This document shows positions 7,857 to 14,890 of a stretch of DNA of 37,696 nt, piece after piece (position 1 is the first letter of the stretch; every line of letters begins with the position of its first letter). Position numbers and translations under genes: made by a program. The notes beneath the pieces were generated by a model that ran no database searches, was not told the DNA's origin, and worked only from the letters and a program-made list of their open reading frames with translations. The DNA is taken from the NCBI GenBank assembly GCA_002688175.1, contig NZCC01000009.1, forward strand, positions 1 through 37,696, given 5' to 3'. The stretch comes from Chromatiales bacterium (GTDB lineage: Bacteria; Pseudomonadota; Gammaproteobacteria; Steroidobacterales; GCA-2729495).

Positions 7857-8603
7857 TCAGGCACGTAGTTGAGTTTTGAATATATTCTTGACCTGTTGGC
7901 CAATATCTTCTCCGATTACGCTATACACACCTTTCCAGGCGCGAGGATCAAGACGGTCGTCGAAAAACTGGTCCAGGTGTCGTTGGTCACGATCGCGTAA
8001 CCGTTCTGCTGATGAGCCTGCATAGACCAGGCTATCAGCGAGATCGAGGTATTGGTTCAGAAACGCCTCAATCGATGGGCTGACGCGGTCGAGTTCAGCG
8101 CGGTTTGTCGGTCGGCCGCAACCGATACTCCAGGGGCTCAGGTACGCGGCAATCGCCGGGTTGGCTGGTGCCAGCGCACAGACGTTATTCTTATCGTTGA
8201 TCGCCTTCCAGTAAGGCTTGGTCAGCGCTGCGAATACTTCTGTGTAGTAGTCTGGATGATCGACCGGATCGAGGCGTGGCAGGTAATCAGTGTTAAAGAC
8301 ACAGGCATCCGGTCCGAACTGGACTACCTGCGCATGAAAGTGGGGCATTGCTGACTCAGCGCGGCCGAACAGGAAAAAAAGCTGGGTATCGACCGGATCA
8401 CTCACCAAGCGGAAGTGAATCATACGATCAATCAGACCATCCCCGGTTCCTCTCCACAGCCGCAAGGCGCCAGCGTCAGCCATCGGGTCGTCGCTGCGAG
8501 TCAGTGCCAGGCAGGGCCCACCGTCCTCACCAGTGAGTTCTTCCAGTGCTTGGCTGGCCAGGGTTTTGTCAATAAGACTCGTGATGTAATCAAATCCAAA
8601 CAT
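7857..8603 (-). CDS. Putative ferredoxin-dependent bilin reductase-fold protein, RCCR-like
   Basis: 248 residues with no common bacterial enzyme motif. By memory comparison it resembles plant red chlorophyll catabolite reductase (RCCR) and, more distantly, PcyA-type bilin reductases. The order of blocks agrees: MPHFHAQVVQ, then DYLPRLDPVDHPDYYTEVF (plant RCCR has a similar LDL...NPDYLKEYY), AAYLSPWSIG, and the C-terminal ERLRDRDQRHLDQFF followed by GEDIGQQV, where RCCR has ER..RRDKSFR and FGEEVSSRV. Those proteins reduce linear tetrapyrroles using ferredoxin and have no flavin or metal of their own. If this is right the protein would act on a bilin, a chlorophyll catabolite or another linear tetrapyrrole in the cytoplasm, but the substrate is inference. 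No clear ribosome site precedes the ATG. It is the first gene of the minus-strand run and is divergent from the riboflavin kinase-HAD gene. Confidence 0.55.
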   Translation of the reverse strand: MFGFDYITSLIDKTLASQALEELTGEDGGPCLALTRSDDPMADAGALRLWRGTGDGLIDRMIHFRLVSDPVDTQLFFLFGRAESAMPHFHAQVVQFGPDACVFNTDYLPRLDPVDHPDYYTEVFAALTKPYWKAINDKNNVCALAPANPAIAAYLSPWSIGCGRPTNRAELDRVSPSIEAFLNQYLDLADSLVYAGSSAERLRDRDQRHLDQFFDDRLDPRAWKGVYSVIGEDIGQQVKNIFKTQLRA

Positions 8604-8668
8604 AATAAAAACAACAGGTTAAATAATTTATATAGAAATGATCGAGGAAATAACTAATATCCTCAAGC

Positions 8669-9823
8669 ATGCACAGTTTCGCCTGTTTGCAGGCTGATGC
8701 CAATACCGGCCGATTCTTGCTTGTTGGATTATCCACTGTGCAAAATGACAACGTGAATAGATTGCCTTCCTCATCACTATCATTTGCCGGCCGGGTTGCA
8801 ACCGGGGTCGGCCTGGGTGCCGGTTTCACGCGATTAGACTGGGCATATGAACAGTTTCTGCAACACTGGGGTATCGATCCATTTCCCGGTACCCTGAATC
8901 TGATCCTTGACAGCGAGATTGACCGGGAAGCATGGCGAAGACTGCAGGCACGCCGTGGACAGCGCATGGCGGCACCGAACGAAGCCTGCGATGCCATATT
9001 GCATTCGATCAGCATTGCCGACACCGTTACAGGTGCGATTGTAGTGCCTGAGGTCGATGGTTATCCGACCAATCAGGTTGAGATTGTTGCCGCTATTAAT
9101 CTTCGCCAACATCTGTCCGTCGCTGACGGTGATGTTGTCAGACTTGCGAGTTATGACTGGTATTCGCCGCAAGCGATTATTTTTGATGTTGACGGCACGT
9201 TGTTGAATTCGCTCGATGGGTATCAGCTTGCGGCCAGTCGAGCGACTGAGGCCTACGGTTACAGCGTCAGTCAGGCCGATGTGCGACAGGCGTTGAATTC
9301 GAATCAGCCATTCTGGGACTTTATAATCCCGCCCGACAGGCAGGGTGATAAACGTTTGATTGCAGAACTGCGTGCGGCCACCATGCGACATTGGCCTGAT
9401 GCCATGAACGAAGTTGTCGATGTTATTCCGGGCTGTGGGGATGTGCTGACCTCCTTAAGACAGGCCGGGACGCGACTGGCCATCTATACCGGTTCCAACG
9501 GCGAGTCTTTCCCGCCGTTACGGAAGGCTGGATTACTGGATTTATTTGAGATCATTATTACCGGCAAGGACGTTCAGGCGCGCAAACCAGATCCGGAAGG
9601 TATTCAGTTATGCCTGGATAAACTGGGTCTGGAGCCCCAAGAGGCTGCGTATATCGGTGATTCCTGTATCGATGTTACCGCCAGTCGCGCGGCCGGTGTG
9701 GCGGCTGTGAGTGTGTTGACCGGGGCAGGGGATTCCGCCAGCCTGACCGCAGCTGGTACCCACCGCATCCTTTCGAGTGTGGCGCGGTTACCCGATGTGT
9801 TTGTGCCCATCAGCAGGCTATGA
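8669..9823 (+). CDS. CTP-dependent riboflavin kinase (DUF120)-like domain fused to HAD phosphatase
   Basis: 384 residues in two domains. Residues about 38-160 match archaeal RibK (DUF120): GRVATGVGLGAGF for the nucleotide-binding loop, FPGTLNL with Thr75 and Asn77 at the positions that bind magnesium in the Methanocaldococcus enzyme, then GAIVVPEVDGYP and VEIVAAINLR. Archaeal RibK makes FMN from riboflavin using CTP. Residues about 168-384 are a HAD phosphatase: FDVDGTLLNS (Asp173, Asp175), TGSNGE, ARKPDP (Lys306) and YIGDSCIDV (Asp331, Asp335), as in phosphoglycolate phosphatase-like enzymes. The fusion in a bacterium is unusual; it could be a flavin kinase with a phosphatase for a riboflavin precursor, or a pair acting on another small molecule. 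The start is uncertain: ATG 8669 lacks a good ribosome site and the first 37 residues look non-conserved; GTG 8753 is an alternative. Confidence 0.8.
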   Translation: MHSFACLQADANTGRFLLVGLSTVQNDNVNRLPSSSLSFAGRVATGVGLGAGFTRLDWAYEQFLQHWGIDPFPGTLNLILDSEIDREAWRRLQARRGQRMAAPNEACDAILHSISIADTVTGAIVVPEVDGYPTNQVEIVAAINLRQHLSVADGDVVRLASYDWYSPQAIIFDVDGTLLNSLDGYQLAASRATEAYGYSVSQADVRQALNSNQPFWDFIIPPDRQGDKRLIAELRAATMRHWPDAMNEVVDVIPGCGDVLTSLRQAGTRLAIYTGSNGESFPPLRKAGLLDLFEIIITGKDVQARKPDPEGIQLCLDKLGLEPQEAAYIGDSCIDVTASRAAGVAAVSVLTGAGDSASLTAAGTHRILSSVARLPDVFVPISRL

Positions 9824-9867
9824 TCACCATTTTTCAGTGGTACATGTTCTTTGTTCAACAGCGGTAC

Positions 9868-10308
9868 TCAGGGCATCATCCCATGACTACCGGCAACAGC
9901 ACCAAATGTCGTCAAAGTGCTTATAGCTAACAAAATCCAATGCAGTCGCTCAATGATACGGAATGTGCCCTCTGGATCCTGTCGCGCTTTAACCAGAAAC
10001 CAGCGGTGTAGAAACAGTGGTTCCGCAATGAACAGCATAACGGTAAACACTAACCATACCAGTACCATGGTGTGCATCCACCAGTATCCCGCACTCAAGA
10101 ATCGGTCCCAAAGATCCCAGACGGTCGTGATGTAAAATCCGGAAATCCCGGCCAGTACCGTTGTCGCTCGAGCTTGCCAGGCGAATTTTTTTTCAATGTG
10201 CTCAAAAAATGACACGCGTTCCCGAGGTTCTTTCATTCGCCGAACCGCAGGGAGCAAGATGGTGGTGACGAAAGCAACACCGCCGATCCAGGCCACGATA
10301 CTGATCAC
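9868..10308 (-). CDS. Small membrane protein, CopD/DUF2269-like
   Basis: About 146 residues with four hydrophobic segments: near 1-20 (IVAWIGGVAFVTTILLP), 48-66, 76-97 and 122-142. The IGGVAFVTTILLP start and the conserved HWILLAI segment recall bacterial CopD-like or uncharacterised inner-membrane proteins, usually about 150-160 residues. The GTG at 10308 is a poor start: the in-frame codons upstream encode ITLARVIH, which looks like the normal family N-terminus, but a stop at 10354-10356 is reached with only CTG, ATT and ATA as possible initiators. Either a rare start codon is used or the 5' end has decayed. It converges with the riboflavin kinase-HAD gene, leaving 44 bases between stops. 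Confidence 0.65.
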   Translation of the reverse strand: MISIVAWIGGVAFVTTILLPAVRRMKEPRERVSFFEHIEKKFAWQARATTVLAGISGFYITTVWDLWDRFLSAGYWWMHTMVLVWLVFTVMLFIAEPLFLHRWFLVKARQDPEGTFRIIERLHWILLAISTLTTFGAVAGSHGMMP

Positions 10309-10429
10309 ATGAATAACACGTGCAAGGGTGATGTTATCTATTTGAATTCTCAGTCAGCCACAATTTATCAACAATTCTACGGGGGTCATTCCGGCAAATG
10401 TTGATCCAGGGTCCCTGCGGATAAACAAA

Positions 10430-10450
10430 GGCCCCGAAAAAATCGGGGCC
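10430..10450. terminator. Terminator-like hairpin
   Basis: A perfect 8-base stem, GGCCCCGA and TCGGGGCC, with a five-A loop. On the minus strand it is followed by CTTTGTTTATCC, a weak T-rich tail; on the plus strand no T run follows. It stands alone, not directly behind any recognised gene, so it may end an unannotated short transcript. Confidence 0.4.
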
Positions 10451-10904
10451 AAACTTTCACGCAATTACTGGATTCACAGGGGGGGGTAGACGAACCCAGT
10501 AGAGGTAGATTCGGTTATCTCAAACCTAATCTGAATACGTAATAGCCGATGTCGTCTCTCGGTATTTCTGTAACCGAGGCCAAGTGTTCTGCCCGTTGAT
10601 GTCACGTTAATGTGGCTCCGGAGCCAGGGGATACTAAAATATACTCTTAACTGACTGATAACATAGCTTATTCAATTGGACGTCACTTATTGACATTCAG
10701 CGTCAGAATGCTGAGCTCAGCCGGCAGCTTATGTCGAGTCAAGCCGACATAAATAATAGATCAGGAATAATATAGTAAGTATTATCAATAACTTGAGAGG
10801 TTACTGGATAATTCCGGCACGGTCTTTGCAAAATAACCCTGTATGCGGATTGCTGAATAGATGAGTGAACCATTAGCCCAACGACCCAGGTCGCTGAAGA
10901 CAAA

Positions 10905-10912
10905 GAGGAGGT
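10905..10912 (+). promoter_or_regulatory. Consensus Shine-Dalgarno for the small ORF at 10919
   Basis: GAGGAGGT, near-perfect anti-16S complement, with six bases before the ATG at 10919. It is one of the strongest ribosome sites in the window and is the main reason to treat the following 95-codon ORF as real. Confidence 0.7.
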
Positions 10913-10918
10913 AATACG

Positions 10919-11206
10919 ATGTTCATAAAAGAGACAATTCACACCGGAAGTGAGAGACAGATGACTCTGGGGGTAATTGCAATACTTGCAGTCGCACAGA
11001 TCGTGTTTCTTTACTTGTTGGTTCATGTCGATGGATATGCGATCGCTGGAATTTTAGGTGCTCTGAATGCCGTCTTCATCGTTCTGCTATCAACGTGTAC
11101 CGGCATAGACCTCGATAGTCGGCTGACATTCAGCCAGAATAAGCCATCGCTGCCGGTGATGACTATCCAAAGAAATTTTCTGCGGGTGGGCAGACCGGGG
11201 TCCTGA
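10919..11206 (+). CDS. Small membrane protein of unknown function
   Basis: 95 residues. Two hydrophobic segments are visible, roughly 16-36 (LGVIAILAVAQIVFLYLLV) and 40-60 (AIAGILGALNAVFIVLLS), followed by a polar, basic tail of about 35 residues. I do not recognise a family. The case for a real gene rests on the near-consensus ribosome site six bases upstream and a clean membrane-protein profile. It stands alone between a long spacer rich in inverted repeats and the convergent CoA-transferase gene. Small two-helix proteins of this kind can be stress-induced or accessory subunits, but there is no evidence for a specific role. Confidence 0.55.
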   Translation: MFIKETIHTGSERQMTLGVIAILAVAQIVFLYLLVHVDGYAIAGILGALNAVFIVLLSTCTGIDLDSRLTFSQNKPSLPVMTIQRNFLRVGRPGS

Positions 11207-11355
11207 TCATCCTTCATGGGTCGTGGGTCTCAGGCATATACGGGATTGCGATGTTACCTTGTTAAGTAAATGGTTGCGGGTTGATTTAAGTGCATCGCGG
11301 CGAAAAGCCGCCCACTGAGCAAGTCGTTTCCGGGCTGGTCCATGACTACGGCAAC

Positions 11356-12564
11356 TCAGATTATGCCGTCATCCTTCAGTTTGGCCTGATCTTCAGCGCT
11401 GATGCCCAGTAATTCACCAAGAATTTCGTCATTGAAGGCGCCGACAGCGGGGCCTGGCCAATCAGTGCGCCCCGGGGTCTTGCTGAATTTTGGCACCATG
11501 CCCGGGATCTTCAGAGGTTTGCCGTTGACTTCAACTTCTTCGAACAATCCTCGCGCCTTGAAATGATCATCGGCAAGCATATCTGCAACGTTATAGATCG
11601 GTCCGGACGGAACGCGCGCTTCTTCCAGTAAGCTCAGAGCCGTCACGGAGTCCAGCGAGCAGGTCCATTTCGTTATAGCGACATCAATTTCCGGTTCGTG
11701 CTCGACACGTCCGGCGTTATCGGCAAAGCGCGGGTCTTCTCCCATGTCCGATCGATCCATCTTGTCGCACAGACGCTTGAAAATGGAGTCACCATTAGCA
11801 CCAATGATGATGAATTTACCGTCGGTGCAGCGGTAAGTATTGGTCGGTACGATGCCGGTCAATGTCGAGCCGGATGGTTCCCGCACGACCCCGCCACCGT
11901 CAAATTCAGGAACGACACCTTCGAGCATGTTGAACACCGCTTCGTAGAGCGCGGTATCGATGATCTGTCCGGCGCCGTCAGGGTCTTTCATGCGCCCGAC
12001 CAGGGCCATGACAATCCCAAACGCAGTATGCAGCCCGGCCAATGTATCACCGAGGCTCAGATTGGGACGTACCGGTGGGCCATCCGGAAAACCGTTCACG
12101 TAGCGCAGACCACCGACACCTTCGCAGACCGAAGCGAACCCCGGCCTGGAAGCGTAGGGGCCATCCTGACCGTAGCCGGAGATGCGTGCATAGATCAGTC
12201 CCGGGTTACTGGTCTTGAAGGCATCAGGGCCAAGACCCCATTTTTCCATCCTGCCGGGGCGAAAATTCTCGACAACGGCATCGGCTTTATCGATCAGCTG
12301 GCGGACGATTGCCTGGCCTTGTTCGTTGCGCAGATTAGCAGTGATACATTTCTTGTTGCGACCCAGGCTGTGCCACCACCAGGACGTACCGCTGTCATCA
12401 AGAACCCGCCATTTGCGAATGGGGTCGCCATCCCCAGGTGATTCGACTTTGATGACTTCAGCGCCGAAATAACCCAGGATGCTGCCCACGTAAGGTCCGG
12501 CAAGAAGTTGGCCAACTTCAATAATGCGAAAGCCGTCGAGAGGACGAGCGTTAGGTTCATTCAT
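11356..12564 (-). CDS. Family III CoA-transferase (CaiB/BaiF)
   Basis: 402 residues, the usual length. Family landmarks in order: GQLLAGPYVGSILGYFGAEV with EVIKVESPGDGDP near the N-terminus, VENFRPGRMEKWGLG near residue 98, ISGYGQDGPYASRPGF, and the catalytic aspartate in LGDTLAGLHTAFG (Asp173), which forms the acyl anhydride intermediate. The enzyme moves CoA between carboxylic acids; the substrate pair is unknown, and no beta-oxidation or acyl-CoA dehydrogenase gene is adjacent to suggest one. GGAT lies eight bases before the ATG. It is transcribed alone, with about 385 bases separating it from the next gene upstream. Confidence 0.93.
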   Translation of the reverse strand: MNEPNARPLDGFRIIEVGQLLAGPYVGSILGYFGAEVIKVESPGDGDPIRKWRVLDDSGTSWWWHSLGRNKKCITANLRNEQGQAIVRQLIDKADAVVENFRPGRMEKWGLGPDAFKTSNPGLIYARISGYGQDGPYASRPGFASVCEGVGGLRYVNGFPDGPPVRPNLSLGDTLAGLHTAFGIVMALVGRMKDPDGAGQIIDTALYEAVFNMLEGVVPEFDGGGVVREPSGSTLTGIVPTNTYRCTDGKFIIIGANGDSIFKRLCDKMDRSDMGEDPRFADNAGRVEHEPEIDVAITKWTCSLDSVTALSLLEEARVPSGPIYNVADMLADDHFKARGLFEEVEVNGKPLKIPGMVPKFSKTPGRTDWPGPAVGAFNDEILGELLGISAEDQAKLKDDGII

Positions 12565-12949
12565 AGTGATGGATCCGTTAGCGAATTCAGGCGGGTCTGC
12601 GTGCCCGCTAAAATTATTATTCCTGAAATGAGGTTTCCTTCCCCGTACGCGAAGTCTAGCGTGAAATATCGCTGATGTAACGAATCGTTGCTGCCAGCCT
12701 GTTTCCAGACGGGGGCTAATTTAGCATTATGCTTGAAATATGGTCTGTTTCTTGGCCGGATCAGGGCTAATCAGCTGTGCGCCAGCTCATATTTTAAATC
12801 GGTGTAGCCTGACCGCTATAGTGATTGGAGAAGAGGTAGGATTGCCATGCAGGACAATAAATGCATCACCGGTACCGGTAGTCCGGTAAGCAATACGTTT
12901 GCCCAGTACTGTAATGTGTTGGAGATCTGGCATGATGCGGAGCCGGCCG
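12565..12949. other. Intergenic region with a possible small ORF
   Basis: No recognisable gene. It includes the leader of the CoA-transferase gene (minus strand) and, on the plus strand, most of a 50-codon ORF described separately. A perfect 12-base palindrome, ACCGGTACCGGT, lies at 12868-12879. Confidence 0.45.
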
Positions 12950-12999
12950 TTAGCCCGAGTGGTTTTTCTGCTCGATGCCGTCAGCGATCAGCTCAATGA
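12847..12999 (+). CDS. Possible 50-residue small ORF
   Basis: An ATG at 12847 follows AGGTAGGA (12834-12841) by five bases, a good ribosome site, and a TATAGT that could be a -10 element lies about 30 bases upstream. The peptide starts MQDNKCITGTG and has no hydrophobic segment or recognised motif. It overlaps the 3' end of the convergent P-loop gene by 50 bases. The evidence is only the translation signals; it may be spurious. Confidence 0.25.
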   Translation: MQDNKCITGTGSPVSNTFAQYCNVLEIWHDAEPAVSPSGFSARCRQRSAQ

Positions 13000-13804
13000 A
13001 GTCAGATTCACTGCTGACGCCACTGATGAGGCCGGCATCGACGGTGTAAGCATGTTCATTGGCTAACGCTTCATAAATAGGCCTGCGATGCTCAAGTAGC
13101 TCGGGAAAAATCCATTTTACGAAATGGTCAGGTTCAATTTCTTCGGCGGAGTCGAGTTTCTCCCGCGCAAGGTACTTGGCAAGTTTCTTGTCAAGAAAGA
13201 TGTCGTTGAAAAATAATGGTTTCGGGTTGCTGGCTGCACGCCGTATAAGCTCTTCTTCCATCTCAGGATCACATTTCAGATATAGGATCAGCGTGTGTTG
13301 CTTTAATGCCTCAATCGCCGGACTGGTGGGTAATTCACAAATACTGCCACCGGCATCGTTCAGAAAGTGATCGTAGCCATAAATCTCATGTGCCTTATCG
13401 ATAAATTCCGCGACGTCAGACATTGCGGCCGCTTCAGCTTGCATATGCAGTGACTGGCGGCGTTTGAATTCATCAATTGGCAGGCCGCCCAGCTCGGCGC
13501 GCCCGATTTTGCCAAGAAACGTCGATACCGGTTCGAGGTTATGCACACTGATATTATTGGCAATATAGATCGAATCACTGCGCAACAGGTCTTTGAGGAA
13601 GTCAATCTGCATGGCCTGACGCTTGATATTGTCAAGGATCGGCTCGGCCAGGTATTTCGTGCCGATCCGATAGTCACCGCTGTAGTGAAACCAGTTGGTC
13701 TTCGGTAAACGATTGGCAAGATGAGTTTTGCCAACCCCGGACATGCCGAGCAGCGTAACGGCCTTCTGTGGCCAGTTCACGAATTCATCACGTGTCATAT
13801 GCAT
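12950..13804 (-). CDS. P-loop NTPase of unknown function
   Basis: 284 residues with one clear Walker A loop, LLGMSGVGKTHLANRL, at residues 20-27. This is followed by WFHYSGDYRIGTKYL and later FLNDAGGSICELP and LILYLKCDP, an arrangement suggesting a small-molecule or nucleotide kinase-like fold rather than an ABC or helicase ATPase. I do not recognise the substrate. The ATG at 13804 is used; a second ATG at 13798 is equally possible, and neither has a strong ribosome site. The gene is 78 bases downstream of the HNH-type gene on the same strand, separated by very AT-rich DNA with repeats that may carry its own promoter. A functional link between the two is possible but not shown. Confidence 0.75.
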   Translation of the reverse strand: MHMTRDEFVNWPQKAVTLLGMSGVGKTHLANRLPKTNWFHYSGDYRIGTKYLAEPILDNIKRQAMQIDFLKDLLRSDSIYIANNISVHNLEPVSTFLGKIGRAELGGLPIDEFKRRQSLHMQAEAAAMSDVAEFIDKAHEIYGYDHFLNDAGGSICELPTSPAIEALKQHTLILYLKCDPEMEEELIRRAASNPKPLFFNDIFLDKKLAKYLAREKLDSAEEIEPDHFVKWIFPELLEHRRPIYEALANEHAYTVDAGLISGVSSESDFIELIADGIEQKNHSG

Positions 13805-13826
13805 ACTGTCACCAGAAAAACGTAGT

Positions 13827-13869
13827 AGTATTATTAATAATATCAGTATATTAAAGAGTATTATTAATA
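13827..13869. repeat. AT-rich 13-base direct repeat with palindrome
   Basis: AGTATTATTAATA occurs at 13827-13839 and again at 13857-13869, exactly 30 bases apart, about three helical turns. The first copy is part of a perfect 14-base palindrome, TATTATTAATAATA (13829-13842). The block lies immediately upstream of the P-loop gene (minus strand) and looks like an operator or promoter region; a minus-strand TATAAT is also present just beyond the second copy. Confidence 0.45.
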
Positions 13870-13882
13870 TATATTATAGACA

Positions 13883-14890
13883 TTACAGGCCGACCAGCCT
13901 TCGATGCAGGTCCAGCGCCTCGGTACAGGGACGCTGAGCATTTTCATGCGGATATTTCAGCGGTCGGCCGGCAAGAATCCGGTAGCTCGTATTGAGTAGT
14001 TCATCGCTAATGACCAGTGTCATCGTTCGTGTGTCCACGGCAATTTTGCCCAGATCGAACAAAGTATGAACATCTGCGCGCAGTAATAAACCATTTGAAG
14101 AATGGTGCGTGTATTTGCCACGGAATGGAATGATGTAGGTCGCTTCAAGTGCATCGGGGGCATTACAGCCGGTAATGGCGCACGTATAGTCATAGGCTGC
14201 CAGCAGGCTTTGACGCATCTGAGGTTGGCCGCGGCGCATGGTAATTGTTTCGACAATTCGTTCTCGCCCGTCCTTGGTGCTTTTTGGTTCAAAGGCGTGG
14301 GGCTTGGATTGTTCACGTTCTGACAGCTTGATGATGCCGCTCATGTCGAGAACCGGGCCGCCGACGTTCATATTGAGCAGACGATGTCGAAAGAATCGCT
14401 CAACGCTGCCAAAATCAGCCTCGATGCGTTCCATGACGTCATCTGAAATCTGGTTGAACGGTCCATTTAACGACGGAAAATAGTCCTGAAGCTCCGTTGT
14501 CGGCAGTGCCAGTGAGATCGGCTCGGACAGGAAAAACAGCAATTCCCGATGGCCAGAGTCATCATCCTGATCACCCCAGATAGCCATGGCAGCACGGCTA
14601 TTATCATAACGGCCCAACACTTTGGCGTAGTAACGAAATGCTCCGTCAAAAGTCATCAAAACGAAGTCACCGATACCCATGTGGAACCAGAGCTCCACAA
14701 ACGGGGACTCAGAAGGGAAACCCCAGGCGAAAAATCCCCGTCCGCGACGCTCAATGTCAATGAGTTCGGGGTATGTAGCATCGCTGAAAGACTTGATTAC
14801 AGCCTGTCGTTCGACCGGATTAATGATCGATTTTTCCAGGCAGACTTTGTCAGGTGCTGTGTCGGCGGGGGCGATGAAGATTCTTGTCAT
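13883..14890 (-). CDS. HNH_2-type protein with PUA/EVE-like N-terminal region; catalytic His replaced
   Basis: 335 residues from the ATG at 14890, which has AGGAA about ten bases upstream; an open frame extends further but lacks support. The C-terminal 100 residues match the HNH_2 nuclease pattern: CAITGC (Cys237, Cys242), then EATYIIPF, SSNGLLLRADVHTLFDLGKI. In active members the block reads A-H-I-(V/I)-P; here tyrosine (252) stands where the metal/base histidine should be, while the Asn (266) and final His (275) remain. The N-terminal part (FFAWGFP, GIGDFVLMTFDGAFRYYAKV, AIWGDQDDD) resembles PUA/EVE/YTH-like modules that read modified bases in modification-dependent restriction enzymes; that is inference. 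Possible roles are a weak or dead McrA-like nuclease, or a DNA-sensing protein. The P-loop NTPase follows 78 bases downstream. Confidence 0.65.
   Translation of the reverse strand: MTRIFIAPADTAPDKVCLEKSIINPVERQAVIKSFSDATYPELIDIERRGRGFFAWGFPSESPFVELWFHMGIGDFVLMTFDGAFRYYAKVLGRYDNSRAAMAIWGDQDDDSGHRELLFFLSEPISLALPTTELQDYFPSLNGPFNQISDDVMERIEADFGSVERFFRHRLLNMNVGGPVLDMSGIIKLSEREQSKPHAFEPKSTKDGRERIVETITMRRGQPQMRQSLLAAYDYTCAITGCNAPDALEATYIIPFRGKYTHHSSNGLLLRADVHTLFDLGKIAVDTRTMTLVISDELLNTSYRILAGRPLKYPHENAQRPCTEALDLHRRLVGL

Larger units (their letters stand above)
10309..10918. other. 610-base intergenic region with hairpins and palindromes
   Basis: I see no gene here. It contains a GC-rich hairpin (10430-10450), a run of eight G (10479-10486), a perfect 14-base palindrome TGGCTCCGGAGCCA (10613-10626), a 12-base palindrome GCTGAGCTCAGC (10710-10721) and an 8-base inverted repeat TTATGTCG/CGACATAA (10729-10736 and 10745-10752). 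The last three lie within 310 bases upstream of the small membrane ORF at 10919 and might be operators or parts of a structured leader. No RNA family was recognised. Confidence 0.5.

Noticed and set aside
8834-9391. 185-codon minus-strand open frame
   Set aside because: Antisense to the riboflavin kinase-HAD fusion, which carries motifs of both domains.
10309-10918. A riboswitch or known small RNA in the long spacer
   Set aside because: Hairpins and palindromes are visible but do not match any riboswitch or RNA consensus I can recognise.
11698-12441. 247-codon open frame on the plus strand
   Set aside because: It is antisense to the CoA-transferase gene, which has a full set of family motifs; no ribosome site or recognisable domain.
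12950-14890. A full restriction-modification system
   Set aside because: No methyltransferase or specificity gene is present, and the HNH motif lacks its usual histidine.
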